A stretch of 64,000 nucleotides of DNA from JBBQHX01 sp035306065 (GTDB taxonomy: Bacteria; Gemmatimonadota; Gemmatimonadetes; Gemmatimonadales; Gemmatimonadaceae), in assembly GCA_035306065.1 (NCBI GenBank), contig DATGOL010000030.1:19143-83142 (forward strand), in the 5' to 3' direction. Under the pieces are notes generated by a model that saw only the letters and a program-made list of their open reading frames with translations, made no database searches and had not been told where the DNA came from. Of this stretch, positions 43,547-52,929 are shown one piece after another (the stretch's first letter is position 1; every line of letters begins with the position of its first letter). The translations under genes and the position numbers were made by a program.

Positions 43547-44299
43547 TCACTCCGTACCGGCTATCGCGGCCCAGCCCGAAGCCTCCAGGCTGGCGCCACC
43601 AACGAGCACGCCGTCAACGTGATCAGCGGCCAGCAAATCGGCCACATTGCCCTTGTTCACGCTGCCACCATACAGAATTGGAAGCTTCGCGGCCTTGTCG
43701 CCAAGCAGTTCCTGAAGCTCGCGGCGAATCGCCGTATGCACTGTGGAAGCATCCCTGGGGGTGGCCGTACGACCGGTACCGATCGCCCACACTGGCTCAT
43801 AAGCGATCATGGCAGAAAGCGCACTCTCCGGCTCGAGATCCTTGAGCGCGGCCCGCAGCTGGCGCACTACCACATCCTCTGTGCTCCCTGCCTCACGCTC
43901 CTCGAGCAGTTCACCAACGCAGAGCATCGGGGTAAGGCCCGCTCGTACCGCGGCCGCACACTTGAGCGCGGTTTGCTCGTCAGTTTCGCCGAACACGTGC
44001 CGGCGCTCGGAGTGACCCACGAGTGCTACACGAGCACCCGCATCACGCGCTATGGACGCCGACGTTTCACCCGTGAACGCACCCTTGTCCTCCCAATGAA
44101 TATTCTGGACACCCACCTGGATGTCGGGGCGGTCCCGAAGCTCCTCGGACAGAACGGCGAGTGAAGCGGCGGGCGGAAAGATGTAGATGCTCCGTCCGCT
44201 GCGACGCGCATACAGCTTCAGGAAGGAACGCGCAAACTCACGGGCATCGGACGGCCCGTTATGCATCTTCCAGTTGGCAGCAAAGATCCGTCGCGTCAT
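43547..44299 (-). CDS. tpiA: triose-phosphate isomerase
   Basis: A 250-residue TIM barrel that interconverts glyceraldehyde-3-phosphate and dihydroxyacetone phosphate. The catalytic Lys11 is in ANWKMHNG, the His in VGHSERR (near 96) and the Glu in AYEPVWAIGTG (near 166). The phosphate-gripping YGGSVNKGN and GVLVGGASL segments follow. Its ATG shares one base with the pgk stop, completing gap-pgk-tpiA. Confidence 0.97.
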   Translation of the reverse strand: MTRRIFAANWKMHNGPSDAREFARSFLKLYARRSGRSIYIFPPAASLAVLSEELRDRPDIQVGVQNIHWEDKGAFTGETSASIARDAGARVALVGHSERRHVFGETDEQTALKCAAAVRAGLTPMLCVGELLEEREAGSTEDVVVRQLRAALKDLEPESALSAMIAYEPVWAIGTGRTATPRDASTVHTAIRRELQELLGDKAAKLPILYGGSVNKGNVADLLAADHVDGVLVGGASLEASGWAAIAGTE

Positions 44300-45492
44300 C
44301 AGCCCTTCCTCGCGTCAAGTGCCGCAACACCCGGCAACGTGCGTCCCTCGAGAAACTCGAGTGACGCGCCCCCGCCCGTGGATACATGGCTTACCTCATC
44401 CTCGAGCCCTGCCTCCGCAACAGCCGCGGCGGAGTCTCCTCCCCCAACGATCGTGGTTGCACCCTGGCTGGTTGCAGCGGCCAGGGCCCTTGCCACTTCC
44501 AGTGTGCCGAAGTCGAACGGCGGCTTCTCGAACACACCCATCGGTCCGTTCCAGATCACCGTCCCTGCCTCACGAAGGATCCCGGCGTACTCTCGGGCGG
44601 ATTCCGGCCCGATGTCGAACATTGCTTCGTCTGCAGGAATAGCATCGCGGGCCACGACTCGTGCCGAGTTGCCCGCATCCATACCGGGTGCCACACGAGC
44701 GTCCACGGGCAGCACCAGCTTGTCGCCTGCCTCACTCAGCAGCTCGCGAGCCATGTCCACGCGATCGCCTTCCACGAGTGACTTGCCTGTTTCCAGTCCC
44801 ATCGCACGAAAGAACGTGCACGCCATGGCACCGCCTATGAGCATGCGGTCTACGCGCGGCAGCAGCGCGGAGATCACGTCGATCTTGCCAGAGATCTTTG
44901 CGCCACCCAGAACTGCAACGAACGGACGCCTGGGGTTTGCAAGCGCGTTGCCCAGATACTCCAGCTCGCGCTGCATCAGCAACCCCGCCACCGCTGGCTT
45001 CAACTCGGCTGCAACACCTGCCGTTGAAGCGTGCGCACGGTGCGCCGCACCGAACGCATCGTTCACGTAGAAGTCTCCTAGCAGGGCAAACTGCCTGGCG
45101 AGAGATTCGTCGTTCTCTTCCTCGCCAGGCAGGAACCGTGTGTTCTCAAGGAGAATGACACTGCCAGGCCCGGCCTTGTGCGTGGCTTTTATGGCTTCGT
45201 CGGAATCCGTGCTCTCAACGAACGTCACCTTTTCGCCGAGAAGCTCCTGCAAGCGCCTTGCAACGGGCTGCAGTGAGTACTCCGCCACCTGTTTGCCCTT
45301 GGGGCGGCCGAAGTGCGACAGGATTACCACTGCCGCACCTCGATCACGCAGAAGCTGTATCGTGGGCAGTGCCGCACGAATACGAGTGTCGTCGCCCACT
45401 GAACCGTCCTCGTTCAGCGGCACATTGAAGTCCACGCGCAAGAGGGCGCGCCGACCGCGGACCGCCTCGTCAGGGAGGTCCGCAATCGTCAT
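44299..45492 (-). CDS. pgk: phosphoglycerate kinase
   Basis: Called from ATG 45492 (397 residues); GTG 45504 is possible. Pgk makes ATP from 1,3-bisphosphoglycerate. Substrate segments LLRVDFNVPL, SHFGRPKG and LLENTRFLPGEE lie in the N-terminal half, the hinge has VLGGAKISGKIDV, and the nucleotide site shows WNGPMGVFE and TIVGGGDSAAAV. It lies between gap and tpiA. Length is standard. Confidence 0.97.
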   Translation of the reverse strand: MTIADLPDEAVRGRRALLRVDFNVPLNEDGSVGDDTRIRAALPTIQLLRDRGAAVVILSHFGRPKGKQVAEYSLQPVARRLQELLGEKVTFVESTDSDEAIKATHKAGPGSVILLENTRFLPGEEENDESLARQFALLGDFYVNDAFGAAHRAHASTAGVAAELKPAVAGLLMQRELEYLGNALANPRRPFVAVLGGAKISGKIDVISALLPRVDRMLIGGAMACTFFRAMGLETGKSLVEGDRVDMARELLSEAGDKLVLPVDARVAPGMDAGNSARVVARDAIPADEAMFDIGPESAREYAGILREAGTVIWNGPMGVFEKPPFDFGTLEVARALAAATSQGATTIVGGGDSAAAVAEAGLEDEVSHVSTGGGASLEFLEGRTLPGVAALDARKG

Positions 45493-45508
45493 GCGATCAA
45501 TCACTGGC

Positions 45509-46525
45509 TCACTTTCCGCCAAGGGACTTGCCAACCATATCGAGAAGGTCCACGCAACGGTTCGCGTAGCCCCACTCGTTGTCGTACCAGCCGCAGACCT
45601 TGATCAGCCTGCCATCGATCACGTTGGTAGACTTCGCGTCGAGAATGCACGACGCAGGATGGCCAATGTAGTCAGCCGATACGAGCTCCTCTTCCGTATA
45701 CTCCAGGAAGCCCTTCAGCGGGCCATTCGCCGCATTGCGGAAGGCGGCGTTCACTTCTTCCGTGGTCACGTCCCTGTCCACCACGACGGTGAGGTCCGTG
45801 AACGACACGTCGGGCGTGGGCACGCGAACGGAGCTGCCGTCAATCTTGCCCTTGAGCTCCGGCAGCACCAGCGACGTGGCCTTGGCCGCGCCAGTGCTCG
45901 TGGGAATCATGGACACGGCTGCCGCACGAGCACGACGAAGGTCCTTGTGCGGAAGATCGAGGATCTGCTGGTCGTTCGTGTAGCTGTGGATCGTGACCAT
46001 GGAGCCGCGCACGAAGCCGAAGTTGTCCAGGATCACCTTCACCATCGGCACCAGGCAGTTCGTGGTGCAGGAAGCGTTGGAGATGATGTTGTGAGCTGCG
46101 GCGTCGTACTTGTCGCTGTTTACACCCATGACGATGGTGATGTCCTCGCCCTTTGCGGGCGCAGAGATGATCACCTTCTTCGCACCGGCATCGATGTGCT
46201 TGCGCGCATCGGCAACATTCGTGAAGCGACCGGTGGACTCGAGCACCAGGTCAACACCAACGTCCTTCCAGGGAAGGTTTGCCGGGTCACGCTCGGCGAA
46301 CACGCGCATTTCGTCGCCGTCTACCACGAGCGCTGATTCACGTGCCTCGACACTTCCGGGGTATCGGCCGTGGACAGAATCGTACTTCAGCAGGTGAGCG
46401 AGGGTCTTTGTATCGGTAAGGTCGTTTACGGCCACGAAGTCCATCTCCACTCCGTTCTTCTTCGCGGCACGCAGCACCTGACGTCCAATGCGACCAAAAC
46501 CGTTGATTCCTACGCGAATGGCCAT
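45509..46525 (-). CDS. gap: glyceraldehyde-3-phosphate dehydrogenase
   Basis: A 338-residue type I GAPDH. The NAD loop GINGFGRIGR is at 7-16, and the acidic residue in VAVNDLTD favours NAD over NADP. The nucleophile Cys153 is in SNASCTTNCL; the conserved IPTSTGAAKA and WYDNEWGYA segments are present. AGGAGA lies eight bases before the ATG. It starts the gap-pgk-tpiA set fifteen bases after comF, so upstream genes may be read into it. Confidence 0.97.
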   Translation of the reverse strand: MAIRVGINGFGRIGRQVLRAAKKNGVEMDFVAVNDLTDTKTLAHLLKYDSVHGRYPGSVEARESALVVDGDEMRVFAERDPANLPWKDVGVDLVLESTGRFTNVADARKHIDAGAKKVIISAPAKGEDITIVMGVNSDKYDAAAHNIISNASCTTNCLVPMVKVILDNFGFVRGSMVTIHSYTNDQQILDLPHKDLRRARAAAVSMIPTSTGAAKATSLVLPELKGKIDGSSVRVPTPDVSFTDLTVVVDRDVTTEEVNAAFRNAANGPLKGFLEYTEEELVSADYIGHPASCILDAKSTNVIDGRLIKVCGWYDNEWGYANRCVDLLDMVGKSLGGK

Positions 46526-46540
46526 GAGCTGGGTCTCCTG

Positions 46541-47356
46541 TTAGTGCTGATCGCCGAGCGCGGGCGCCCGGCCGAATGTCACGTAGCTTATCACTCGAGT
46601 GCCGCCGGCGAAGAGTGCCTCGGCACACGCGTTGAGTGTTGCACCCGTTGTCACTACATCATCAACGATAACGACATGGGCGCCCCGAAGCCGGGGCCGC
46701 CAGGGCTCCGCGGCGATGAAGGCACCGAACACGTTGCGCTGCCGCTCTTCCGGAGTCAATCGCGTCTGCGTTCGGGTTTCCCGGTTCCTGGCCAGTACTT
46801 CGTTCCACACCGGCAGATTCCACCGGCGTCCCAGTTCCGAGGCCAGCAATTCGCTCTGATTGTAGCCGCGTGCGCGAAGCCGTGCTTTCCCGAGAGGCAC
46901 GGGTACCAGCGCGGTTCGCTCCTCCAGCACATCCAGCGGCCAGCTCAGCCGGGCCATGCGTTCTGCCATTCCAGTGGCTACCGCCGTCCAGCCGCCGTAC
47001 TTGAGGGCATGGACGATTGCCGAGGCGCTGCCGTCGCTCACGCGAGCTACTGACCGGGCCGCACGCACGAAGGGCGGCAGCTGGTCGCACCACCGGCAGC
47101 GGTGCATGGCGTCTCCGGGGTGGCCGCAGCGATTGCACATGGGAGACGGCAGCGCCGAGAGCCGCGTCCAGCATCGCCCGCAGACGATTCCGGGCTCCCC
47201 GGCGTCCAGTGAACGGGCGCAACTCACACAGGAGAGTGGAAGCAGGAAGTCGCGTGCAGCACGGCCGGTCGTAATTGCGAGATTGCGCAGCATGGCGGGT
47301 ATCCCGGACAGGCTGCGCCGCATTCCTTCGAGGCCGTCAGGCGGCGCCGGTGGCAT
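46541..47356 (-). CDS. ComF family phosphoribosyltransferase-like protein
   Basis: Called from ATG 47356 (271 residues), preceded by AGGAAGG five bases upstream and overlapping aroE by 20 bases; ATG 47323 is an alternative. The N-terminal part has paired cysteines (CVSCARS, CGRCW, CNRCGHPG, CRWC) that suggest zinc binding, and the C-terminal half holds a PRPP loop (VVIVDDVVTTGATL). ComF proteins act in DNA uptake or in linking helicase and recombination in competent bacteria, but most homologues are untested. Other competence genes are not in the window. Confidence 0.88.
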   Translation of the reverse strand: MPPAPPDGLEGMRRSLSGIPAMLRNLAITTGRAARDFLLPLSCVSCARSLDAGEPGIVCGRCWTRLSALPSPMCNRCGHPGDAMHRCRWCDQLPPFVRAARSVARVSDGSASAIVHALKYGGWTAVATGMAERMARLSWPLDVLEERTALVPVPLGKARLRARGYNQSELLASELGRRWNLPVWNEVLARNRETRTQTRLTPEERQRNVFGAFIAAEPWRPRLRGAHVVIVDDVVTTGATLNACAEALFAGGTRVISYVTFGRAPALGDQH

Positions 47357-48176
47357 CCAGACCTTCCTGTCGGAGCGCCTCGCGCATGGCGTTCACATCC
47401 GGATCAATCCCGAACCATCGGCGAAAGGACTCAACGCCCTGCTCGAGCAGCATGATGGAACCGTCTGCGGCGGTGAACCCGTTCTCGCGTGCCTCCCGAA
47501 CCCAGCGGGTTTCTCCCGGCGCATAATTCAGGTCGATCACGAGCGCGCCCGCGGGAAGTTCGGATATCGGAACCGGAAGTTCGTCGCCGGCCGCAATGCC
47601 AAGGGGCGTTGCGTTGATCACGATTCCCGCGCCGGATACCGCGCTCTGCACGGAGTCGGTGGGCCGAGCTGATGATGCCAGCCTCTCAACGAGCTGCTGT
47701 GCGCGATCCCTCCTCCGGGAGAAGAGGCTGATTGTGCAGCCAACCCAGTCATCCATGGCAACGAGCGCAGCAGCAGCGGCACCGCCGGCACCCAGGAGAG
47801 CGATCTGAGCTTTGCGAGGTTCGGAGCCGGCTACATGTCTTGCGAGGGCGTTGAAACCGGCCACATCGGTGTTGTCACCCACCAGTGAACCGCCCTCGGT
47901 GCGGAAGGTATTCACCGCGCCGGCTCGTGCGGCGGTATTCGAGACACGCGCACAAAGTTGCGCAACCGCTTCCTTGTGCGGCACGGTAACGTTGCCCGCC
48001 GCATTCTGCAGTTCGAGCTGCCGCACAACGCCGGCAAGCTCGCTCGGCGGGACGTCCATGGCCTCGTACACCAGCGGAAGCCCGGCGCTGCGAAGTGCGG
48101 CGTTCTGGAACGCGGGCGAACGACTGTGTGCAACCGGGTGACCGAGGAGAACGAGCCGCCCCGGAAGCGCGCTCAT
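47337..48176 (-). CDS. aroE: shikimate dehydrogenase
   Basis: A 279-residue NADPH enzyme of aromatic amino-acid synthesis. The substrate domain has HSRSPAFQNAA, NVTVPHKEA with the catalytic Lys, and GDNTDVAGF with the catalytic Asp; the cofactor loop is GAGGAAAAA (about 129-137). The C-terminal LLEQGVESFRRWFG is typical. It starts in an ATGA overlap with the phosphatase gene. Confidence 0.95.
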   Translation of the reverse strand: MSALPGRLVLLGHPVAHSRSPAFQNAALRSAGLPLVYEAMDVPPSELAGVVRQLELQNAAGNVTVPHKEAVAQLCARVSNTAARAGAVNTFRTEGGSLVGDNTDVAGFNALARHVAGSEPRKAQIALLGAGGAAAAALVAMDDWVGCTISLFSRRRDRAQQLVERLASSARPTDSVQSAVSGAGIVINATPLGIAAGDELPVPISELPAGALVIDLNYAPGETRWVREARENGFTAADGSIMLLEQGVESFRRWFGIDPDVNAMREALRQEGLDATGAA

Positions 48177-48643
48177 GTGTCCCCGGGTCGCGATTCTGCC
48201 ACCAGGCGATCGAACACCTGGTGCACGGCCTGCTCGAGGTCGTTGAATGTGGCGCGGTACGTGGCAAGGTCGCCGCCGAACGGGTCGGTCACGCCTCCCT
48301 GCATCTGGCCGCGTGAGGCGAACTCCAGCAGGAGGTACGTCTTGTCGCGCGCACCCATTGCCGCAGCGCGATCTGCGTGGCCGTCTCCCATTGCAAGCAC
48401 AATATCCGCTTCCGCCAGCAACTCCGGCGTAAGCAGGCGCGACCGGTGGCCCGAAAGGTCCAGGCCTCGCTCCAATGCAACGAGCACGGCGCCGTCGGTT
48501 GCAGGGCTTCCATCCGCTGCGCCCACTCCGGCGCTGTGCACCGTTACATCCTCGAGGCCGCGCTGCCTGGCGTGATCCCAGGCGATGGCCTCCGCCATGG
48601 GACTGCGGCAGGTATTTCCGGTGCAGACAAAGAGAATATTCAT
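48173..48643 (-). CDS. low-molecular-weight phosphatase, YwlE-like
   Basis: A 156-residue enzyme of the low-molecular-weight protein phosphatase fold. The P-loop CTGNTCRSPMAE (7-18) has nucleophile Cys7 and Arg13, and the general acid Asp is in TDPFGGD near 118. The Thr in the loop (Thr11) is the residue that in B. subtilis YwlE gives selectivity for phosphoarginine; most tyrosine phosphatases have a bulkier residue there. It lies next to a YwlC-type gene, as in Bacillus. No McsB-type arginine kinase is visible here, so the substrate is open. Confidence 0.87.
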   Translation of the reverse strand: MNILFVCTGNTCRSPMAEAIAWDHARQRGLEDVTVHSAGVGAADGSPATDGAVLVALERGLDLSGHRSRLLTPELLAEADIVLAMGDGHADRAAAMGARDKTYLLLEFASRGQMQGGVTDPFGGDLATYRATFNDLEQAVHQVFDRLVAESRPGDT

Positions 48644-48680
48644 TCAGGAACGGCCTTCGGCGTGCGTTGCGTGTGCAGTG

Positions 48681-49352
48681 TCAGGTGTCGCCCACCAGCT
48701 CGGGCGCGCTCTCGCGCAGAGTGGACGCAGCAATTGCTCCCGGCCTGATCACTCGCGGTCTTCGTCCGGTGCAGTCTACAACGGTAGACGGCGGCGATGG
48801 GTCCAATTTGCCGCCATCCAGTACCAGTAAGCGCCCGCGCGCGATCTCGGTGCGCCAGTCTTCCAGAATCTCGGTTGCGGAGACGGCCGGCGGAACCCCC
48901 GGCCGGTTTGCACTGGTACTGGTGATGGGTTGGCCGAGCGTATGGATGAGTTTGCCCAACGCGGCGTGTGGCGTCCAGCGTACGGCAACTCCACCTTCCG
49001 GACCCCGCAGCCTCCCAGGTACGCGCCGGTCGCCGCCCGCCAGTACGAGAGTCAGCGGGCCTGGCCAGTGACGCGCGGCAAGCCGGGCCGCTTCCGGCGT
49101 CAGGTGCAGGTCCAGCCTGTCCAGCATGTCGCTCCCGGAGATGAGAAGCAGGAACGGCTTGCCTGCCGGACGATTCTTCATCTGCACCAGCGTGTCCACT
49201 GCTTCCGGGTCGAGCGTTCCGCCGAAGCCGTAGACCGTCTCGGTCGGGTACGCAAGAACGCCGCCTGACGCGAGATGGTCCAGCACCCTGTTCATCGACG
49301 CAAGCACTTCTGCCTCGGACCAGAACGGAACCGGGGCGAGGGTTGGCGTCAT
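48681..49352 (-). CDS. L-threonylcarbamoyladenylate synthase (TsaC/YwlC type)
   Basis: A 223-residue YrdC-domain protein that makes threonylcarbamoyl-AMP for the t6A modification of tRNAs reading ANN codons. The signature YPTETVYGFGG (35-45), KNRPAGKPF, HWPGPLTLVL and TSTSANRPGVPP are present. It lacks the extra C-terminal Sua5 domain, so it is the short form. It lies 25 bases after ispD. Confidence 0.93.
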   Translation of the reverse strand: MTPTLAPVPFWSEAEVLASMNRVLDHLASGGVLAYPTETVYGFGGTLDPEAVDTLVQMKNRPAGKPFLLLISGSDMLDRLDLHLTPEAARLAARHWPGPLTLVLAGGDRRVPGRLRGPEGGVAVRWTPHAALGKLIHTLGQPITSTSANRPGVPPAVSATEILEDWRTEIARGRLLVLDGGKLDPSPPSTVVDCTGRRPRVIRPGAIAASTLRESAPELVGDT

Positions 49353-49377
49353 GTTCCCGAACGAACTGCCGAGCGGC

Positions 49378-50106
49378 TCATTCGCGTATGCGCGCCAGCG
49401 CCTCCAGGCGAGCGAAATCGCCTTCCTCGGTGATCTTCATGGCAAGCTCGCTGCCGCGCACTACCACAACGGGAAGTCCCATTCGCTCGAAGGCCGCGGC
49501 TTCATCCGTAACGTTCACGCCAGACTTGAGTGCATCAAGGTAGGCCTGGTCCAGTTCGAGTCGCGGAAACGCCTGGGGCGTTTGCGCTCTCCACAGAAGT
49601 GACCGGTCAACCGTGCGTACCACACGCCCGGACTCGTCCACTGCCTTCACGGTGTCCATCACTGGAAGCGCGGCAATTGCGCCCTGCCCTGCACGTGCGG
49701 CATCCAGCACGCGCGCAACCAGTTCCTGCGGTGCGAACGGACGCGCAGCATCATGCACCACCACGTAACGCACCTCGTCAGGAAGTTCGCGCAGCCCCTC
49801 TATCACAGACTCCATGCGCGTACGCCCACCTACCGTCACGAGCAGACGGTCCAGGTCTGACTGGAACAGCCAGGGTGGCGGATCGGCGGCATGACTCCGC
49901 GGCAGCACGCACACCACAACCGCCACGTCACTCCGCGCCTGAAATGCCTGCACGCTGTGCAACAACATGGGCTTGTCGCCTATCCAGCGAAACTGCTTCA
50001 GTTCAGACGATCCGGTCCTGGTTCCCTGCCCGGCCGCAACTATGATAACGCCAACGTCAGGCACTACCGCGCCGTCGGCATCAGTGCTCACTACTTCTTC
50101 GGTCAT
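49378..50106 (-). CDS. ispD: 2-C-methyl-D-erythritol 4-phosphate cytidylyltransferase
   Basis: A 242-residue enzyme that couples MEP with CTP in the isoprenoid pathway. The nucleotide loop is IIVAAGQGTRTGSSELKQF (20-38); the usual Pro before Lys is Leu here, while Arg and Lys are kept. VHDAARPF, the MDTVKAVD region and TPQAFP are typical. It overlaps radA (ATGA). IspF, the enzyme two steps later, lies in the fab operon. Confidence 0.95.
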   Translation of the reverse strand: MTEEVVSTDADGAVVPDVGVIIVAAGQGTRTGSSELKQFRWIGDKPMLLHSVQAFQARSDVAVVVCVLPRSHAADPPPWLFQSDLDRLLVTVGGRTRMESVIEGLRELPDEVRYVVVHDAARPFAPQELVARVLDAARAGQGAIAALPVMDTVKAVDESGRVVRTVDRSLLWRAQTPQAFPRLELDQAYLDALKSGVNVTDEAAAFERMGLPVVVVRGSELAMKITEEGDFARLEALARIRE

Positions 50107-51497
50107 GCAAAGAGCTTCTGAAAGAGATCAGTGACAGTCGCCACCGGAACCACCTCCATATCCCGCACTCGGAGGTTGCGTGCACGACTCGAGACATACG
50201 CACGGTGCAGCCCCAGGTTTGCTGCCTCCGCCAAGCGACGCTCGGTTTGCGATACTGAACGAACCTCGCCGCCGAGTCCCAGTTCGCCAACGAAAACCAC
50301 GTCGTGTCCGAGCGCCTTGTCGTACACGCTTGACGCAAGCGCAGACGCCACGGCCAGGTCGCCAGCCGGCTCCTGCATCCGGAGTCCTCCCACAACGTTG
50401 AGAAACACGTCAAGCTGCGCGAAGCCAAGTCCTGCGCGTTTCTCCAGTACGGCGAGCAGCAGTGCCAGCCGGCGTCCGTCAAAGCCCGTACTCACTCGCT
50501 GCGGTGTTCCGAAGCCGGCCTTGGTTGCCAGCGCCTGGATCTCCACCAGTACCGGCCGCGTTCCCTCGAGCAGTGACGTGACTGCACTGCCTGACGCCAC
50601 CAGTTCGCGATCGCCAAGGAACAACTCGGACGGATTCTCCACCGGCAGAAGCCCGGCTTCGGTCATCCGGAACACGCCAATCTCATCCACGCTGCCAAAG
50701 CGGTTCTTCGTCGCACGCAGCACGCGATGATCCAGCGTACTCTCGCCCTCGAAGTACAGCACGGTGTCCACGATGTGCTCGAGCGCCTTCGGACCGGCAA
50801 TGCCACCGCCCTTGGTAACGTGCCCGACTACCACTACCGCCGTGCCCGTCTCCTTTGCGAACCTCATCAGCCGGGCCGCACATTCGCGCACCTGCCCCAC
50901 ATTGCCCGGCGCGCCTTCCAGGTCTGCCGTGAACATGGTCTGGATGGAGTCCACCACCAGCATATCCGGCGCACGGGACTCCGCGGTTGCGAGCACCGTT
51001 TCCAGGTTGGTTTCACTGAGCAGTGCAACCTCGCTCGCGTCGTCCTCCAGGCGGTCGGCACGCAGCTTCACCTGAAGTGCAGACTCCTCGCCCGACACAT
51101 ACAGCGTGGAGTGCCCCTGCTGCTGCAATCGTGCGGCAACCTGGAGCAGAAGCGTGCTCTTGCCGATGCCAGGTTCGCCTCCCACCAGAACGATGGAACC
51201 GGGCACCACTCCGCCACCGAGAACGAAATCGAGTTCGCGAAGGCCGCTCGTCCAGCGAGTGTCCTTGCGGGCGACCACTTCCCGCAGCAGAGGTGCAGGC
51301 GCCACACTGCCGCCCTCGGCGAATCCTGAAGCGCCCGAGCTCCGCCGACGTGAGGCAGCAGACTTGCCCGTGCTCTTTACGGCAACTTCTTCAACAAGAG
51401 TGTTCCAGGCGCCGCACACATCGCAGCGTCCCGCCCACTTCGCGTGCTCCGATCCGCACTCGGTGCAGCGATAGACACTTCTTGCCTTCGCGCTCAT
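50103..51497 (-). CDS. radA: DNA repair protein RadA
   Basis: A 464-residue hexameric helicase-like protein that helps branch migration in recombination. The zinc finger is CTECGSEHAKWAGRCDVC (11-28), Walker A is GGEPGIGKST near 106, and the RadA-specific KNRFGSVDEIG lies near 260. The C-terminal third is the Lon-protease-like domain, presumed inactive as a protease. It lies ten bases after dnaB. Confidence 0.96.
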   Translation of the reverse strand: MSAKARSVYRCTECGSEHAKWAGRCDVCGAWNTLVEEVAVKSTGKSAASRRRSSGASGFAEGGSVAPAPLLREVVARKDTRWTSGLRELDFVLGGGVVPGSIVLVGGEPGIGKSTLLLQVAARLQQQGHSTLYVSGEESALQVKLRADRLEDDASEVALLSETNLETVLATAESRAPDMLVVDSIQTMFTADLEGAPGNVGQVRECAARLMRFAKETGTAVVVVGHVTKGGGIAGPKALEHIVDTVLYFEGESTLDHRVLRATKNRFGSVDEIGVFRMTEAGLLPVENPSELFLGDRELVASGSAVTSLLEGTRPVLVEIQALATKAGFGTPQRVSTGFDGRRLALLLAVLEKRAGLGFAQLDVFLNVVGGLRMQEPAGDLAVASALASSVYDKALGHDVVFVGELGLGGEVRSVSQTERRLAEAANLGLHRAYVSSRARNLRVRDMEVVPVATVTDLFQKLFA

Positions 51498-51507
51498 CGA
51501 CGCTGCC

Positions 51508-52929
51508 TCACGACCCCTGCTGTCGGCGAGACATGTTCTCGAAACGCGTGTACTGCTTGTGGAAGAAGAGATTCACGGTACCGATCGGACCATTTCTCTG
51601 CTTGAGAATGATCACCTCGGCCATTCCCTCGATGGAATTGCCGTCCTTGTCACGGGCAACGCCGTCCTGCCCGCGTTCGGCATATACCTCCGGCCGGTAC
51701 AGCGCCATGATGAGGTCTGCGTCCTGCTCGATGGCTCCCGACTCACGAAGGTCCGACATCTGCGGACGCTTCTGGTCACCCGCACGCTGTTCAGGTGCAC
51801 GGGAGAGCTGCGACAGCGCCACCACCGGCACGTTCAGCTCCTTGGCGAGCGCCTTGAGACCGCGTGATATCTGGCTGATCTCCTGCTGCCTGTTTTCCGA
51901 GTTCGCAGGGCCGTTGATGAGCTGCAGGTAGTCCACGATGATGAGGTCCAGCCCAGACTCGGACGCCAGCCTTCGAGCCTTGGAGCGCATTTCGAGGAGC
52001 GTGCTGCCCGGCTGGTCGTCAATGAAGATCGGCGCCTGGCTGAGTATGCCTGCCGCACGAGCAAGCCTGGGGAAATCGTCATCGCGAAGCCGGGCACGCC
52101 TGAGATCCTGCGCGTCTACCCGCGCCTCGCTGGTGAGCATTCGCTGCACCAGAGACTCCTTACTCATTTCCAGTGAGAAAAACGCAACCGATTTGCGCGT
52201 GTCAATGGCCGCATGTTGCGCAACGTTCAGCGTGAACGCCGTTTTTCCCATTGAAGGACGTGCCGCAACGATCACCAGGTCGGCCGGCTGGAAGCCTGAC
52301 GTGAGCTCGTCCAGGTCGCTGAAGCCGGAAGCCACACCAGTAACGGACTGACCTCCCCGCTGAAGCGCCTCGATGCGCTCCATGGCCGGCCAGAGCAGCT
52401 CCTTCACGCGGGTGAATCCCTTGCCACCCTGCGACTGGCTTATCTGAAAGATCCTGGATTCGGCCTCATCCAGAAGCTGCGATGCCGTTGACTGTCCCTC
52501 AAACGCCTCGCTGACTATGGCAGTGGACGTTTCGATGAGTCGTCGCAGAAGGGCCTTCTCGCGAACGATCTTCGCATGGAACTCCACGTTCGCAGACGTC
52601 GGAACGGCATCTACGAGGAAGCCGATGTACTCGCGGCCGCCTACCGCGTCCAGTTCACCTCGTCGCGTGAGTTCGTCGGTGAGCGTAAGGGGATCGGCAA
52701 TGTCGCCCCGTTCGCTCAACGCGATCATCGCCCGGAAGATTCTCCGGTGTCCCTCGCGGTAGAACATCGTGTCGTCCACATGCTCTGCGGCCCGAAGTAT
52801 TGCATCGGGGTCCATGAGCATTGCAGATACAACCGCCTGCTCCGCATCAGCGGCGTAAGGAGGTTGGCGGTCGCGGTACGGATCACGAGTTGCCGGGGCG
52901 ATCGAGAAGTCTACGGGCGAGCTGGACAT
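51508..52929 (-). CDS. dnaB: replicative DNA helicase DnaB
   Basis: A 473-residue hexameric helicase of the replication fork. The N-terminal helical domain (about 22-120) starts PPYAADAEQAVVSAML; the RecA-like domain has Walker A ARPSMGKTAF near 227, LEMSKESLVQRM and DYLQLI (Walker B). There is no intein. The only plausible start is ATG 52929, so it overlaps the glycosylase gene by 47 bases, the longest overlap in the run. Confidence 0.96.
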   Translation of the reverse strand: MSSSPVDFSIAPATRDPYRDRQPPYAADAEQAVVSAMLMDPDAILRAAEHVDDTMFYREGHRRIFRAMIALSERGDIADPLTLTDELTRRGELDAVGGREYIGFLVDAVPTSANVEFHAKIVREKALLRRLIETSTAIVSEAFEGQSTASQLLDEAESRIFQISQSQGGKGFTRVKELLWPAMERIEALQRGGQSVTGVASGFSDLDELTSGFQPADLVIVAARPSMGKTAFTLNVAQHAAIDTRKSVAFFSLEMSKESLVQRMLTSEARVDAQDLRRARLRDDDFPRLARAAGILSQAPIFIDDQPGSTLLEMRSKARRLASESGLDLIIVDYLQLINGPANSENRQQEISQISRGLKALAKELNVPVVALSQLSRAPEQRAGDQKRPQMSDLRESGAIEQDADLIMALYRPEVYAERGQDGVARDKDGNSIEGMAEVIILKQRNGPIGTVNLFFHKQYTRFENMSRRQQGS

